Assembly (NCBI GenBank): GCA_025965175.1
Contig: JAOPXL010000027.1
Location: 1-35,050 of the forward strand
Source: Aeromicrobium sp.
GTDB taxonomy: Bacteria; Actinomycetota; Actinomycetes; Propionibacteriales; Nocardioidaceae
DNA: 35,050 nucleotides
Direction of reading: 5' to 3'
In this document: in pieces, positions 27,620-35,050 of the stretch
Position numbering within the stretch: position 1 is the first letter of the stretch
How the letters are laid out: each line of letters opens with the position of its first letter
The notes under the pieces: generated by a model
The model's input: the letters and a program-made list of their open reading frames with translations, nothing else
Told to the model about the DNA's origin: nothing
Database searches by the model: none
Position numbers and translations under genes: made by a program

Positions 27620-28837
27620 GTGACCCGACTTCCGTCGCGCCTGCAACCGTTGTGGCCCCTCGTCAAGCGGCTGCACCGCGCGGCCTCGCTCTGGTCGGGG
27701 TTCGTCGGCCGCGGCACCCGGTGGCTGCAGGGCGACCGGGCGCTGCCGCGCCGTGGGACGTACTCGGTGGACCGGACGCAGGCGCTCGAGCCCGACGCCG
27801 TGACGATCGTCCGCGCGCCCGCGGGCGAGACGATCCGGCGACCCGTCGCGACGGGCGCACCGGCCGAGCACTGGGTGTTCGCGGCGAAGCGGTCGTTCGA
27901 CGTGCCGGCCCGCTCGATGATGGACATCGCCTCGGGGACTGTGGTCGGGCACTACGGGGCGGTCGTGACCCCCGGCGGCACCCTCGACTTCGAGACCAGC
28001 GACTACTTCGGCGTCGACACCTGGCGTGAGCACCCGATGTACCTGCGCCGCCGCCTGCCCGAGATCCAGGACGTCGACGGCACGGTGCTGGTGCTGGCGA
28101 CGCGGGGCGGGCACAACAATTACTACCACTTCCTGCTCGACGTGCTGCCGCGCTTCGGCGTGCTGGAGGAGACGATGCCGGGCCGCGAGGTGGATGCGCT
28201 CTACGTGCCGACCGCCACGGCCTGGCAGAAGACCCTTCTGGGGCTCGCTGGCCTGGACGGCATCCCCGCGATCAATGCCGGGGCGGACGCGGCGGTCCGC
28301 GCCACCCGGCTGCTCGTCCCCTCCCTGCCCAACCCGCAGGAGGTCGCCCCGCCGGCCGCGGTGTCCTGGCTGCGGGCGCGGCTGCGACCCAGCCCGGACG
28401 CCGGGAAGACACCGCGGCGGGTCTACGTCACGCGCGGACAGCGGCCCAACTCCCGGCGGCTCGTGCGCGAGGAGGAGACCCTGGCGCTGCTGGAGCGGCA
28501 GGGCTTCGTGTGCGTCGAGCCCGGGGGGCTGTCACCCCAGGAGCAGATCGACCTGTTCTCGGGTGCGGAGGTCGTGGTGGCGCCGCATGGGGCCGCGATG
28601 ACCAACCTGCTGTTCGTCCCGCCGGGCACGCGCGTCCTCGAGCTGTTCGACCCGAGCTACGTCAACCAGGCGTTCTGGGCGATCACCCAGGCGATCCCGG
28701 ACACCCGCTACCGCTACCTCGTCGCCGACGGCGCCGAGCGGCACGGACCGGGTGACCCGATGAACAAGATCCTGGTGGACATCGACATCCCCCCGGCCGC
28801 CGTGGCCGACGCGGTGGACGCCCTGCTGACGGACTGA
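27620..28837 (+). CDS. GT61-family (DUF563) glycosyltransferase
   Basis: HNNYYHFLLDVLPRFGVLEE, RRVYVTRGQRPNSRRLVREEETLALLERQGF, VVVAPHGAAMTNLLFVPPGTRVLELFDPSYVN. Confidence 0.9.
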   Translation: MTRLPSRLQPLWPLVKRLHRAASLWSGFVGRGTRWLQGDRALPRRGTYSVDRTQALEPDAVTIVRAPAGETIRRPVATGAPAEHWVFAAKRSFDVPARSMMDIASGTVVGHYGAVVTPGGTLDFETSDYFGVDTWREHPMYLRRRLPEIQDVDGTVLVLATRGGHNNYYHFLLDVLPRFGVLEETMPGREVDALYVPTATAWQKTLLGLAGLDGIPAINAGADAAVRATRLLVPSLPNPQEVAPPAAVSWLRARLRPSPDAGKTPRRVYVTRGQRPNSRRLVREEETLALLERQGFVCVEPGGLSPQEQIDLFSGAEVVVAPHGAAMTNLLFVPPGTRVLELFDPSYVNQAFWAITQAIPDTRYRYLVADGAERHGPGDPMNKILVDIDIPPAAVADAVDALLTD

Positions 28838-28855
28838 GCCGCGGTCCGCCGGGGC

Positions 28856-29632
28856 TCAGGCCTCGACGGCCGGGCGGTCGACGACGGGGAAGACCTGCTG
28901 GACCAGGCCGCCCGTGAGCTGGGGCGCGGAGGTGCTGATCGTCAGGTCGACCGGCGGTGCCTGGACGATCGAGCCGGAGGTGTGACGGTCGATCAGGGCC
29001 AGCACGTCCTGACAGCTCAGGCTGGGCCGCAGGTGCAGCACGATGAGGATCGTCAGGGCGATGATCTTGATGTCGAGCAGGACGGAGTAGGAGCGCAGGC
29101 AGCCGCGGCTGTAGGCGCCCTCGAGATCGAGCCGCTCGCGGTCGGAGAGCACCTGGCGACCCACGAGCTGGGCGGGGCCGGTCAGGCCGGCCGGGGTCAG
29201 GAAGCGGTCGCCCGCGTTGCCGTGCTCCTCCGCGAGGCAGTCCATCACGTTCTGGGGAAGGGGACGGTTGCCGACCATGCTCATCTCGCCGCGCAGGATG
29301 TGCAGGAACTGGGGCAGCTCCGTGACGCCGAAGCGTTCCAGGAGGCGACCGGGCCGGGTGTAGAGCGGTGAGTCCGGCGGGATGTTGAGGAAACGGACGT
29401 TGTCGTCGCACGGCACGGTGTCGCGGTTGACGAGCTCGGCGGCGTTGCGGACCATCGTGCGGAACTTGATGATCCGGATCGGCTCGGCCGTCGTGACCTT
29501 GCGCATCGAGGCGTAGAAGATGGGTCGGCCCGACATCAGCAGGACCAGCAGGGCGCCGAGCAGGACCGTCGGAACCCACACGAGCCCGCCGGCGATGCAC
29601 AGGGCGAGGTCGAAGAACCGTTTGCTCCTCAT
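28856..29632 (-). CDS. Bacterial sugar transferase (polyprenyl-phosphate glycosyl-1-phosphate transferase, WcaJ/ExoY-like)
   Basis: KRFFDLALCIAGGLVWVPTVLLGALLVLLMSGRPIFYASMRK...IIKFRTM, LPQFLHILRGEMSMVGNRPL, LTGPAQL. Confidence 0.9.
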   Translation of the reverse strand: MRSKRFFDLALCIAGGLVWVPTVLLGALLVLLMSGRPIFYASMRKVTTAEPIRIIKFRTMVRNAAELVNRDTVPCDDNVRFLNIPPDSPLYTRPGRLLERFGVTELPQFLHILRGEMSMVGNRPLPQNVMDCLAEEHGNAGDRFLTPAGLTGPAQLVGRQVLSDRERLDLEGAYSRGCLRSYSVLLDIKIIALTILIVLHLRPSLSCQDVLALIDRHTSGSIVQAPPVDLTISTSAPQLTGGLVQQVFPVVDRPAVEA

Positions 29633-30354
29633 GGGGTGATCTCCTCACTGGTGGTGCGCGGGTCGCCCAGCTGTGTGCCAGCTGCCGACGGGGCGCCGGC
29701 GGAGCCGGTGACCGAGCCGAGCGCGACGCTGATCCCCCGAAGCACGAGCCACATCCGCGCGTCGAGCCCGACGACGCGGGAGCGCGGCGCCGCGGCGGCC
29801 GACTCCACGAGTCGGACCAGGCGGGTGTACCGGGTGTAGAGCCGGTGCCACGGGCGGGTCACGGACACGTCCGCCACGAGCCGTCCGGGATAGAGCACCG
29901 AGACCTCGGCGCGGTGACGGGCGGCCACCTCGCGGAGGGCGCGCTCGACGACGTTCTTCCAGCCACCGTAGTAGCGGCGGTCCGGACCGGGCGCGAGCGC
30001 GATGACGGTCGAGACCAGCACGACGGCGGCGGTCGGGGCGGCCGCGAGGAGGCGGTCCACGATCGCCAGGTCGCGGTCGACGGCCGACGTGTCGGCGATG
30101 GGGTCGACCGGCGTGCCGGGATCGGTCGGGTGCACCGGGCCGAGTGCGCAGACCAGGATGCGTACGGGGCGACCGTGCGGCTCGACGTGGTCGGCTGCCA
30201 GCACGATCTCGGCTCCCGAGCCGGTGAGCGCGATCGCGTCGGCCTCGTGCCGGGCCACGGCGATGACGGACTCGCCGCGCTGGACCGCCGCCGTCACCAG
30301 TGCGTGGCCCAGCCGGGTGCGTGGTCCGACGACGATCGTCACGACATCGCTCAT
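29629..30354 (-). CDS. NAD(P)-dependent epimerase/SDR-like protein
   Basis: VVGPRTRLGHALVTAAVQRGESVIAVAR; VVLVSTVIALAPGPDRRYYGGWKNVVERALREVAARH (YGGWK = YxxxK); ATG at 30354. Confidence 0.7.
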   Translation of the reverse strand: MSDVVTIVVGPRTRLGHALVTAAVQRGESVIAVARHEADAIALTGSGAEIVLAADHVEPHGRPVRILVCALGPVHPTDPGTPVDPIADTSAVDRDLAIVDRLLAAAPTAAVVLVSTVIALAPGPDRRYYGGWKNVVERALREVAARHRAEVSVLYPGRLVADVSVTRPWHRLYTRYTRLVRLVESAAAAPRSRVVGLDARMWLVLRGISVALGSVTGSAGAPSAAGTQLGDPRTTSEEITP

Positions 30355-31586
30355 CGCGCGGCCCCCTGCAGGATGCGCTCGAAGGAGTCCGCCAGCTCGG
30401 GCAGGCCGAACTCCTCCTCGGCGAGGGCGCGCGAGGCGGCGCCCAGCGTCTGCAGCCGTCCGGGATCGCCCAGCAGCTCGGCGGCCCAGGCCGCGGCCTC
30501 GGGCACTGCGTCGGCCCGCGGCGCCCACACACCGCCGCCGGCGCGCTCGATGAGCTCGGCGGCGAGGTTCTCGGCGGGCATCAGGCCCAGCACCGGCCGG
30601 CCGGAGCTCAGGTAGGACAGCGTCTTGGACGGGACGGAGAACGCACCCGCGTCCTGCTCGAGCAGGACGACCAGCAGGTCGCCGGACGACAGGACCTCGG
30701 AGAGCCGCTCGTAGGGCTGGTAGGGCAGCAGGGTCAGCGGGACGTCGAGCCGGGCCGACTCGGTGCGCAGGAGGTCGGCTGCCGGGCCGTCGTTGACGAC
30801 GACCAGCCGGACGTCACGACCGGCGTCGATCACGCCGCGGGCGAGCCGCACGAGCAGGGCGGGGTCGTGCTTGAGGCCCAGGTTGCCCGAATAGAGCAGA
30901 GTCAGGGTGTCGTCGAGCCGGTGCTCGACGGACCAGTCGTTCTTCCGCTCGACCGGGACGATCTCGTCGAGCGGGGCCCAGTTGGGGATCACGGTCGTCT
31001 TGTGGCCCGTGCCCCACTGCTCGTGGACCTCGGCGACCGAGGCCGAGATCGCCACGACCGCTCGCGCGCGCCGCGAGGACCAGCGCTCGCTGACCTCGAT
31101 CGCCTCGGCGACGACGCGGTAGCCCTTCGACAGCTTGGCGCCGGCGAACGAGCGCACCGCGACGCAGTAGACGTCCTGGTGCCACAGCACCCACGGGATG
31201 CGGGAGACCATCATGGCCAGCGCGAACACCGCCAGCGTTGCGACCTGCACGTTCGACATCAGTGCCACGTCGGGGCGCTCACGACGTACGTGCCGGGCCA
31301 GCTCGACACCCGCGCGCAGCTCCTGCAGGAGGCGGACGGCGAACCGCTTGTCCACGACGACGCCGCGGCTGATCGAGTCGAAGCGCAGCGTCTCGCCCGC
31401 GACGGCCTCCAGGTTGCCCTTGCCCGAGACGTACGCCTCGGAGTAGGAGTGCGTCACGTCGTGACCGCGGCGGGCGAGCTCGCGGCTCAGCTCAACCTGG
31501 AACGGGTGCCCGCTGTAGTCGTGCACCAGCAGGCGCAGCCGATTGCGACCGCGGCGGGAGGGGCCGAGGGGGTCGACTTCGCTCAT
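30351..31586 (-). CDS. GT4-family glycosyltransferase
   Basis: LRLLVHDYSGHPFQVELSRELARRGHDVTHSYSEAYVSGKGNLE...LTLLYSGNLGLKHDPALLVRLARGV; ATG at 31586. Confidence 0.88.
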   Translation of the reverse strand: MSEVDPLGPSRRGRNRLRLLVHDYSGHPFQVELSRELARRGHDVTHSYSEAYVSGKGNLEAVAGETLRFDSISRGVVVDKRFAVRLLQELRAGVELARHVRRERPDVALMSNVQVATLAVFALAMMVSRIPWVLWHQDVYCVAVRSFAGAKLSKGYRVVAEAIEVSERWSSRRARAVVAISASVAEVHEQWGTGHKTTVIPNWAPLDEIVPVERKNDWSVEHRLDDTLTLLYSGNLGLKHDPALLVRLARGVIDAGRDVRLVVVNDGPAADLLRTESARLDVPLTLLPYQPYERLSEVLSSGDLLVVLLEQDAGAFSVPSKTLSYLSSGRPVLGLMPAENLAAELIERAGGGVWAPRADAVPEAAAWAAELLGDPGRLQTLGAASRALAEEEFGLPELADSFERILQGAAR

Positions 31587-31726
31587 CTGCACTCTCCGGG
31601 GTCTGCGGACCCTGGGGGGTGGGGACGCTCGACGCATGGTCAAACGAGGTCAGGTGACGAAGGTTACGAAGATGTCAGGACCGTCCCGGACGTTTTGAGA
31701 CCGATCATGCGGGGAAACGGATCGGG

Positions 31727-32407
31727 TCAGCGGAAGTCGAGCAACATCGTGTCGGGCGGCTCGACCTCGTGGCTGAGCCCCGACTTGTCGACCCGGGCGC
31801 GGGCGCACATCGTCTCGTGCCGCAGCCGCAGGAACCCGGTCTGGGCGCCGTAAGCCATGAAGAGGTCGCGGACCTGGGCCAGCGCCGCCTCGCCGACCGT
31901 CGGGTGCTTGGTCTCCTGCGCGAACCGCAGCAGGCCCGGGAGGTCGAGCTTCTCCCACGTGCCGACCTCGTGGGTCTCGACCTCGTGGAACAGGCCGGAC
32001 GCGCCGAACGTGTCGACCGGCGTGGCGCCGGGGTCGCGGACCCCGGTGATCTCGCGGAGCTTGCGCATCCATGGGATCGAGTCGTCGTGCCGCTGCGAGA
32101 TCGTGGACAGCAGGCCGTCGGGGCGCAGTACGCGGGCGTACTCCGCGAGCGCCGACGGGGACTCCCGCAGTTCCGGGCAGATCACGACGTCGAACGCGTC
32201 GCCGAGGAACGGCAGCCGCTCGCCGGCCGAGCGGACGTACTGGATGTCGGGGTGGCGGCTAGCCGTGACGTCGTCACCCGCGATCACGACCTCGTGCCCC
32301 TGCTCGGCGAGCTGATAGGCCAGCGAGCCGTCACCGAGGTGCAGGACACAGGCCAGACGGTCCCCGACCAGCCACTTTGCCGTGCGATCTTCGGGGGAGT
32401 CGTTCAT
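31727..32407 (-). CDS. Class I SAM-dependent methyltransferase
   Basis: ACVLHLGDGSLAYQLAEQGHEVVIAGDDVTASRHPDIQYVRSAGERLPFLGDAFDVVICPELRESPSALAEYARVLRPDGLLSTIS; ATG at 32407. Confidence 0.8.
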   Translation of the reverse strand: MNDSPEDRTAKWLVGDRLACVLHLGDGSLAYQLAEQGHEVVIAGDDVTASRHPDIQYVRSAGERLPFLGDAFDVVICPELRESPSALAEYARVLRPDGLLSTISQRHDDSIPWMRKLREITGVRDPGATPVDTFGASGLFHEVETHEVGTWEKLDLPGLLRFAQETKHPTVGEAALAQVRDLFMAYGAQTGFLRLRHETMCARARVDKSGLSHEVEPPDTMLLDFR

Positions 32408-32456
32408 TGTTCGAAGGCTACCGGGCTGCGTGACAGGCTGCCGGTACGCTTCGGGC

Positions 32457-33173
32457 GTGTCCGATCCCTTCATCTCGGCGGCCCAGCTCGAGGGCATCCC
32501 GTCGACGTACGCCGGCACCCGCGACGGCATCGACGCGATCCTGCGCGACCGTGGCCTGCGACGCAGCACGCCGGAGGACACCGCCCGGTCATTGCTGCTG
32601 GGTGCCGCGGCGACGGCGTCCCTCGAGGGCAGCACGTACGACGCCGAGACCCTTGCCGCCGGCGGCGGAGACGAGGTCGCGCGAGGTGCCGTGCGGCTGT
32701 CGACCGAGCTGCTCGGCCTGCTCCCGGTCTGGAGCCGCTCGCCCGTCCAGGCCCTGGCCCGCATCCACGCCCTCGCGGCCGCCGGGACGACCGACGACGC
32801 CGACCTGGGCCGCCCGGTCAACCCCGCGGGTGTCGAGCGGCTGACCGAGCTTGCCTGGATGCTCGGACAGCCCACCGAGGCCCCGGGTCTGGTCGTGGCC
32901 GCGCTGGTCAACGCCGAGATCACGGCCGCCGGGGCGTTCGCCAGCCACAACGGCATCGTGGGGCGCGCCGCCGAACGGCTCGTGATGGTAGCCAAGGGCG
33001 TCGACCCCGCGTCGGTGCTGGTGCCCGAGGCCGGCCACGCGGCCGAGCCCGACGGCTACCGCTCCGCCCTGGCGGCGTACTCCAGTGGCACGCCGACCGG
33101 CGTGCACCAGTGGCTGATGTACGCCTCGCAGGCCTTCACGCGGGCTGCCGAGGCCTCGCCGCTCGCGCGCTGA
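32457..33173 (+). CDS. Conserved actinobacterial protein, degenerate Fic-like fold (tentative)
   Basis: SPVQALARIHALAA and AGAFASHNGIVGRAAERLVM resemble Fic helices/active loop but lack HPFxxGNGR; GTG at 32457. Confidence 0.55.
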   Translation: MSDPFISAAQLEGIPSTYAGTRDGIDAILRDRGLRRSTPEDTARSLLLGAAATASLEGSTYDAETLAAGGGDEVARGAVRLSTELLGLLPVWSRSPVQALARIHALAAAGTTDDADLGRPVNPAGVERLTELAWMLGQPTEAPGLVVAALVNAEITAAGAFASHNGIVGRAAERLVMVAKGVDPASVLVPEAGHAAEPDGYRSALAAYSSGTPTGVHQWLMYASQAFTRAAEASPLAR

Positions 33174-33201
33174 AACGAGCCGACCCGGCCCCACACAAAG
33201 T

Positions 33202-33234
33202 GGCGGCGCCGAGTCTCGAGGGATCGGCGCCGCC
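33202..33234. terminator. Perfect GC-rich hairpin, probable terminator
   Basis: ggcggcgccga (33202-33212) / tcggcgccgcc (33224-33234), 11-bp perfect arms, 11-nt loop; T-richer tail on the minus strand (actttgtgt). Confidence 0.75.
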
Positions 33235-33501
33235 TGGCCAGCGATCCTCGGCTACCAAGCGTGCTGATGCAGAATCGTCGAGGCTCCGATGAATCCCTGA
33301 GTGGTCCGGAGTCCGTCGAGCGACTGTCCCATTGAGATGGGTGATCGCCGCGTGGGTACCGAGGTGCTTGCCGCTGTGGAGTTGTCATGTGGTCTGCTTC
33401 CTTGTGTACGCCTGTCGGTCGTCGCGCGGTAGACCTACCGGCGCGTAACCTTGCGCGCCTCGTTTCACAAGCGCCGGTTGGCGCTGTCTAGGATCGGTGC
33501 C

Positions 33502-34377
33502 ATGCCCTGTCGCACCGCGAGCCTCGTCGCGCTCCTCGCTGCCGGTCTGCTGGTGCTCACCGGGTGCCGCAGCGAGCCCGGGATCCCGGCCGAGCCGGTG
33601 GCGACCGGCGCCTACGTCGCGCTCGGCGACTCATACGTCTCGGGACCGCTGATCGACACCCAGGACCCGACCAGCCCCGCGTGCCTGCGCTCGGAGGACC
33701 GCAACTACCCGAGCCTCGTGGCGAAGGCACTGGGGGAGTCGAGCTTCGTCGACGTCAGCTGTGGTGGTGAGACCACCGCGATGCTCAAGGACGGCCGGAC
33801 GTTCGACGACGGGACGGTGCTGGGTCCGCAGCTCGACGCCGTGACGTCACGGACGCGACTCGTGACCCTGGGCATCGGCGGCAACGACGGCGACGCGTCC
33901 GCCGGCCTGTTCAACTACTGCCTCATCCCGGCCTCGGCCGACGACAAGAGCTGCGACACGTTCATCTCCGACTACATGCCGAAGGTCTACAACCAGACCC
34001 GCGACGACGTCACGTCGATCGTCGAGCAGATCCGGAAGCGTGCCCCGCGGGCCGAGGTCGTCATGACGGGCTACCTGCGGATCGCGCCCGAGCAGGGTGA
34101 CTGCAAGGCGCTGCCGCTGTCGTCGATCCGGCGCCGGGCCACGCTGGCGTGGGAGGCGGGCATCAACGACACGCTGCGCGACGTCGCCAAGGAGACCAAG
34201 GTCCGGTTCGTCGACGTGCAGGGGATCTCCCGCGGTCACGACGCGTGCGCCGGGAAGGACGCCTGGGTCAACGGCGTCGAGAACTCGCCGGACGGGGACG
34301 GTGCGTTCCTGCACCCCACCGCGGCAGGCATGGAGCAGGTCGCGCGGCTCGTCGTGAAGGCCGTCCGCGCGGGCTGA
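33502..34377 (+). CDS. SGNH/GDSL-type hydrolase, lipoprotein
   Basis: MPCRTASLVALLAAGLLVLTGC lipobox; YVALGDSYVSGPLID (GDS), LGIGGNDGD (GxND), LHPTAAGMEQVA (block V). Confidence 0.88.
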   Translation: MPCRTASLVALLAAGLLVLTGCRSEPGIPAEPVATGAYVALGDSYVSGPLIDTQDPTSPACLRSEDRNYPSLVAKALGESSFVDVSCGGETTAMLKDGRTFDDGTVLGPQLDAVTSRTRLVTLGIGGNDGDASAGLFNYCLIPASADDKSCDTFISDYMPKVYNQTRDDVTSIVEQIRKRAPRAEVVMTGYLRIAPEQGDCKALPLSSIRRRATLAWEAGINDTLRDVAKETKVRFVDVQGISRGHDACAGKDAWVNGVENSPDGDGAFLHPTAAGMEQVARLVVKAVRAG

Positions 34378-34382
34378 GTGGT

Positions 34383-35050
34383 TCAGGCGACGCGCTTGCG
34401 CCGGGTCACGACCGACAACGCGACGGCGCCGACCGCCCCCGCGACGACCGCCATCGCGGCCGCCTTGCCGACCTTGCTGTCCAGCCCGAGCCGGCGACGC
34501 AGGGCGACGGGACGGGCGAACACCAGCACGGGCCAGTCGTTGTCCTCGGCGAGCCGGCGGAGCGCCTTGTCGGGGTTGACCGCGAACGGGTGGCCGACCG
34601 CCTCGAGCATCGGCACGTCGGTCTCGGAGTCGGAGTAGGCGAACGACGCCGCGAGGTCGTAGCCGCGCTCGTCGGCGAGGTCGCGCATCGCCTCGGCCTT
34701 GTGGGGTCCGTACGCGTAGAACTCGACGTCACCGGTGTAGCGACCCTCCGAGGCCACCAGCGTCGTCGCGATGACGTGGTCGACGCCCAGCATCGCCCCG
34801 ATCGGCTCGACGACCTCCGAGCCCGACGCCGACACGATCACGACGTCGCGACCGGCGGCCTGGTGCATCTCGATCAGGTCGACGGCCTCCTCGAACACGA
34901 TCGGGTCGATGATCGAGTGCAGCGTCTCGGCGACCGACTGCCGCACGACCTCGACGTCCCAGCCCGTGACCATCTGGGTCAGGTAGGCCCGCATCTTCTC
35001 GAGCTGGTCGTGGTCGGCGCCGCTGATCGAGAACATGAAGTTGGCGTAGG
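34383..35050 (-). CDS. HAD-IB family hydrolase (5' end beyond window)
   Basis: AAGRDVVIVSASGSEVVEPIGAMLGVDHVIATTLVASEGRYTGDV...FAYSDSETDVPMLEAVGHPFAVNPDKALRRLA. Confidence 0.9.
   Translation of the reverse strand, partial: YANFMFSISGADHDQLEKMRAYLTQMVTGWDVEVVRQSVAETLHSIIDPIVFEEAVDLIEMHQAAGRDVVIVSASGSEVVEPIGAMLGVDHVIATTLVASEGRYTGDVEFYAYGPHKAEAMRDLADERGYDLAASFAYSDSETDVPMLEAVGHPFAVNPDKALRRLAEDNDWPVLVFARPVALRRRLGLDSKVGKAAAMAVVAGAVGAVALSVVTRRKRVA

Noticed and set aside
33056-33388. Minus-strand 110-aa ORF with RBS-like aaggaag, considered as a small basic peptide or RiPP precursor
   Set aside because: Frame runs through the strong hairpin and into antisense of the Fic-like gene; no leader/core features; better explained as non-coding.
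33202-33450. Considered the structured interval as the actinobacterial 6C RNA (known near a HAD-IB gene in mycobacteria)
   Set aside because: No C6-run hairpin loops on either strand of this interval, so the defining feature is missing.

Overview
High-GC actinobacterial chromosomal window (Nocardioidaceae-like by feel; no taxonomic search was possible). Left part (1-6.4 kb, minus strand): a sodium/solute symporter with two small membrane partners, a LytTR response regulator and a LytS/YehU-type histidine kinase, then a BioMNY-type ECF biotin transporter (bioY-bioM-bioN). A divergent TetR regulator lies beside bioY, with BioQ-like TGAAC-N3-GTTCA sites between them. Middle part (7.3-32.4 kb): a large glycan/exopolysaccharide locus with a Wzx-type flippase, a Wzy/O-antigen ligase-type protein, a Wzz/BY-kinase with a YG-repeat tail, a WcaJ/ExoY-type initiating sugar transferase, several glycosyltransferases, a GDP-mannose 3,5-epimerase-like protein, a GMD-like dehydratase, and seven predicted methyltransferases. 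It also holds an unusual LbH-acyltransferase / methyltransferase / ACP / AMP-ligase / FabG-like cassette. A GuaB1-type IMPDH/GMP reductase gene is embedded in the locus. Right end: a degenerate Fic-like protein, a structured non-coding interval, an SGNH lipoprotein and a partial HAD-IB hydrolase. Best leads for novelty: (i) the ACP/ligase/SDR/LbH cassette as a possible ACP-loaded acyl decoration system for the glycan; (ii) a three-arm switchable palindrome at 21.6-21.7 kb and other long intergenic inverted repeats; (iii) the structured interval at 33.2-33.45 kb; (iv) a recurrent TANNNT-N6/7-start leaderless promoter signature at nine genes. All function calls come from reading motifs in the translations; no database search was run.
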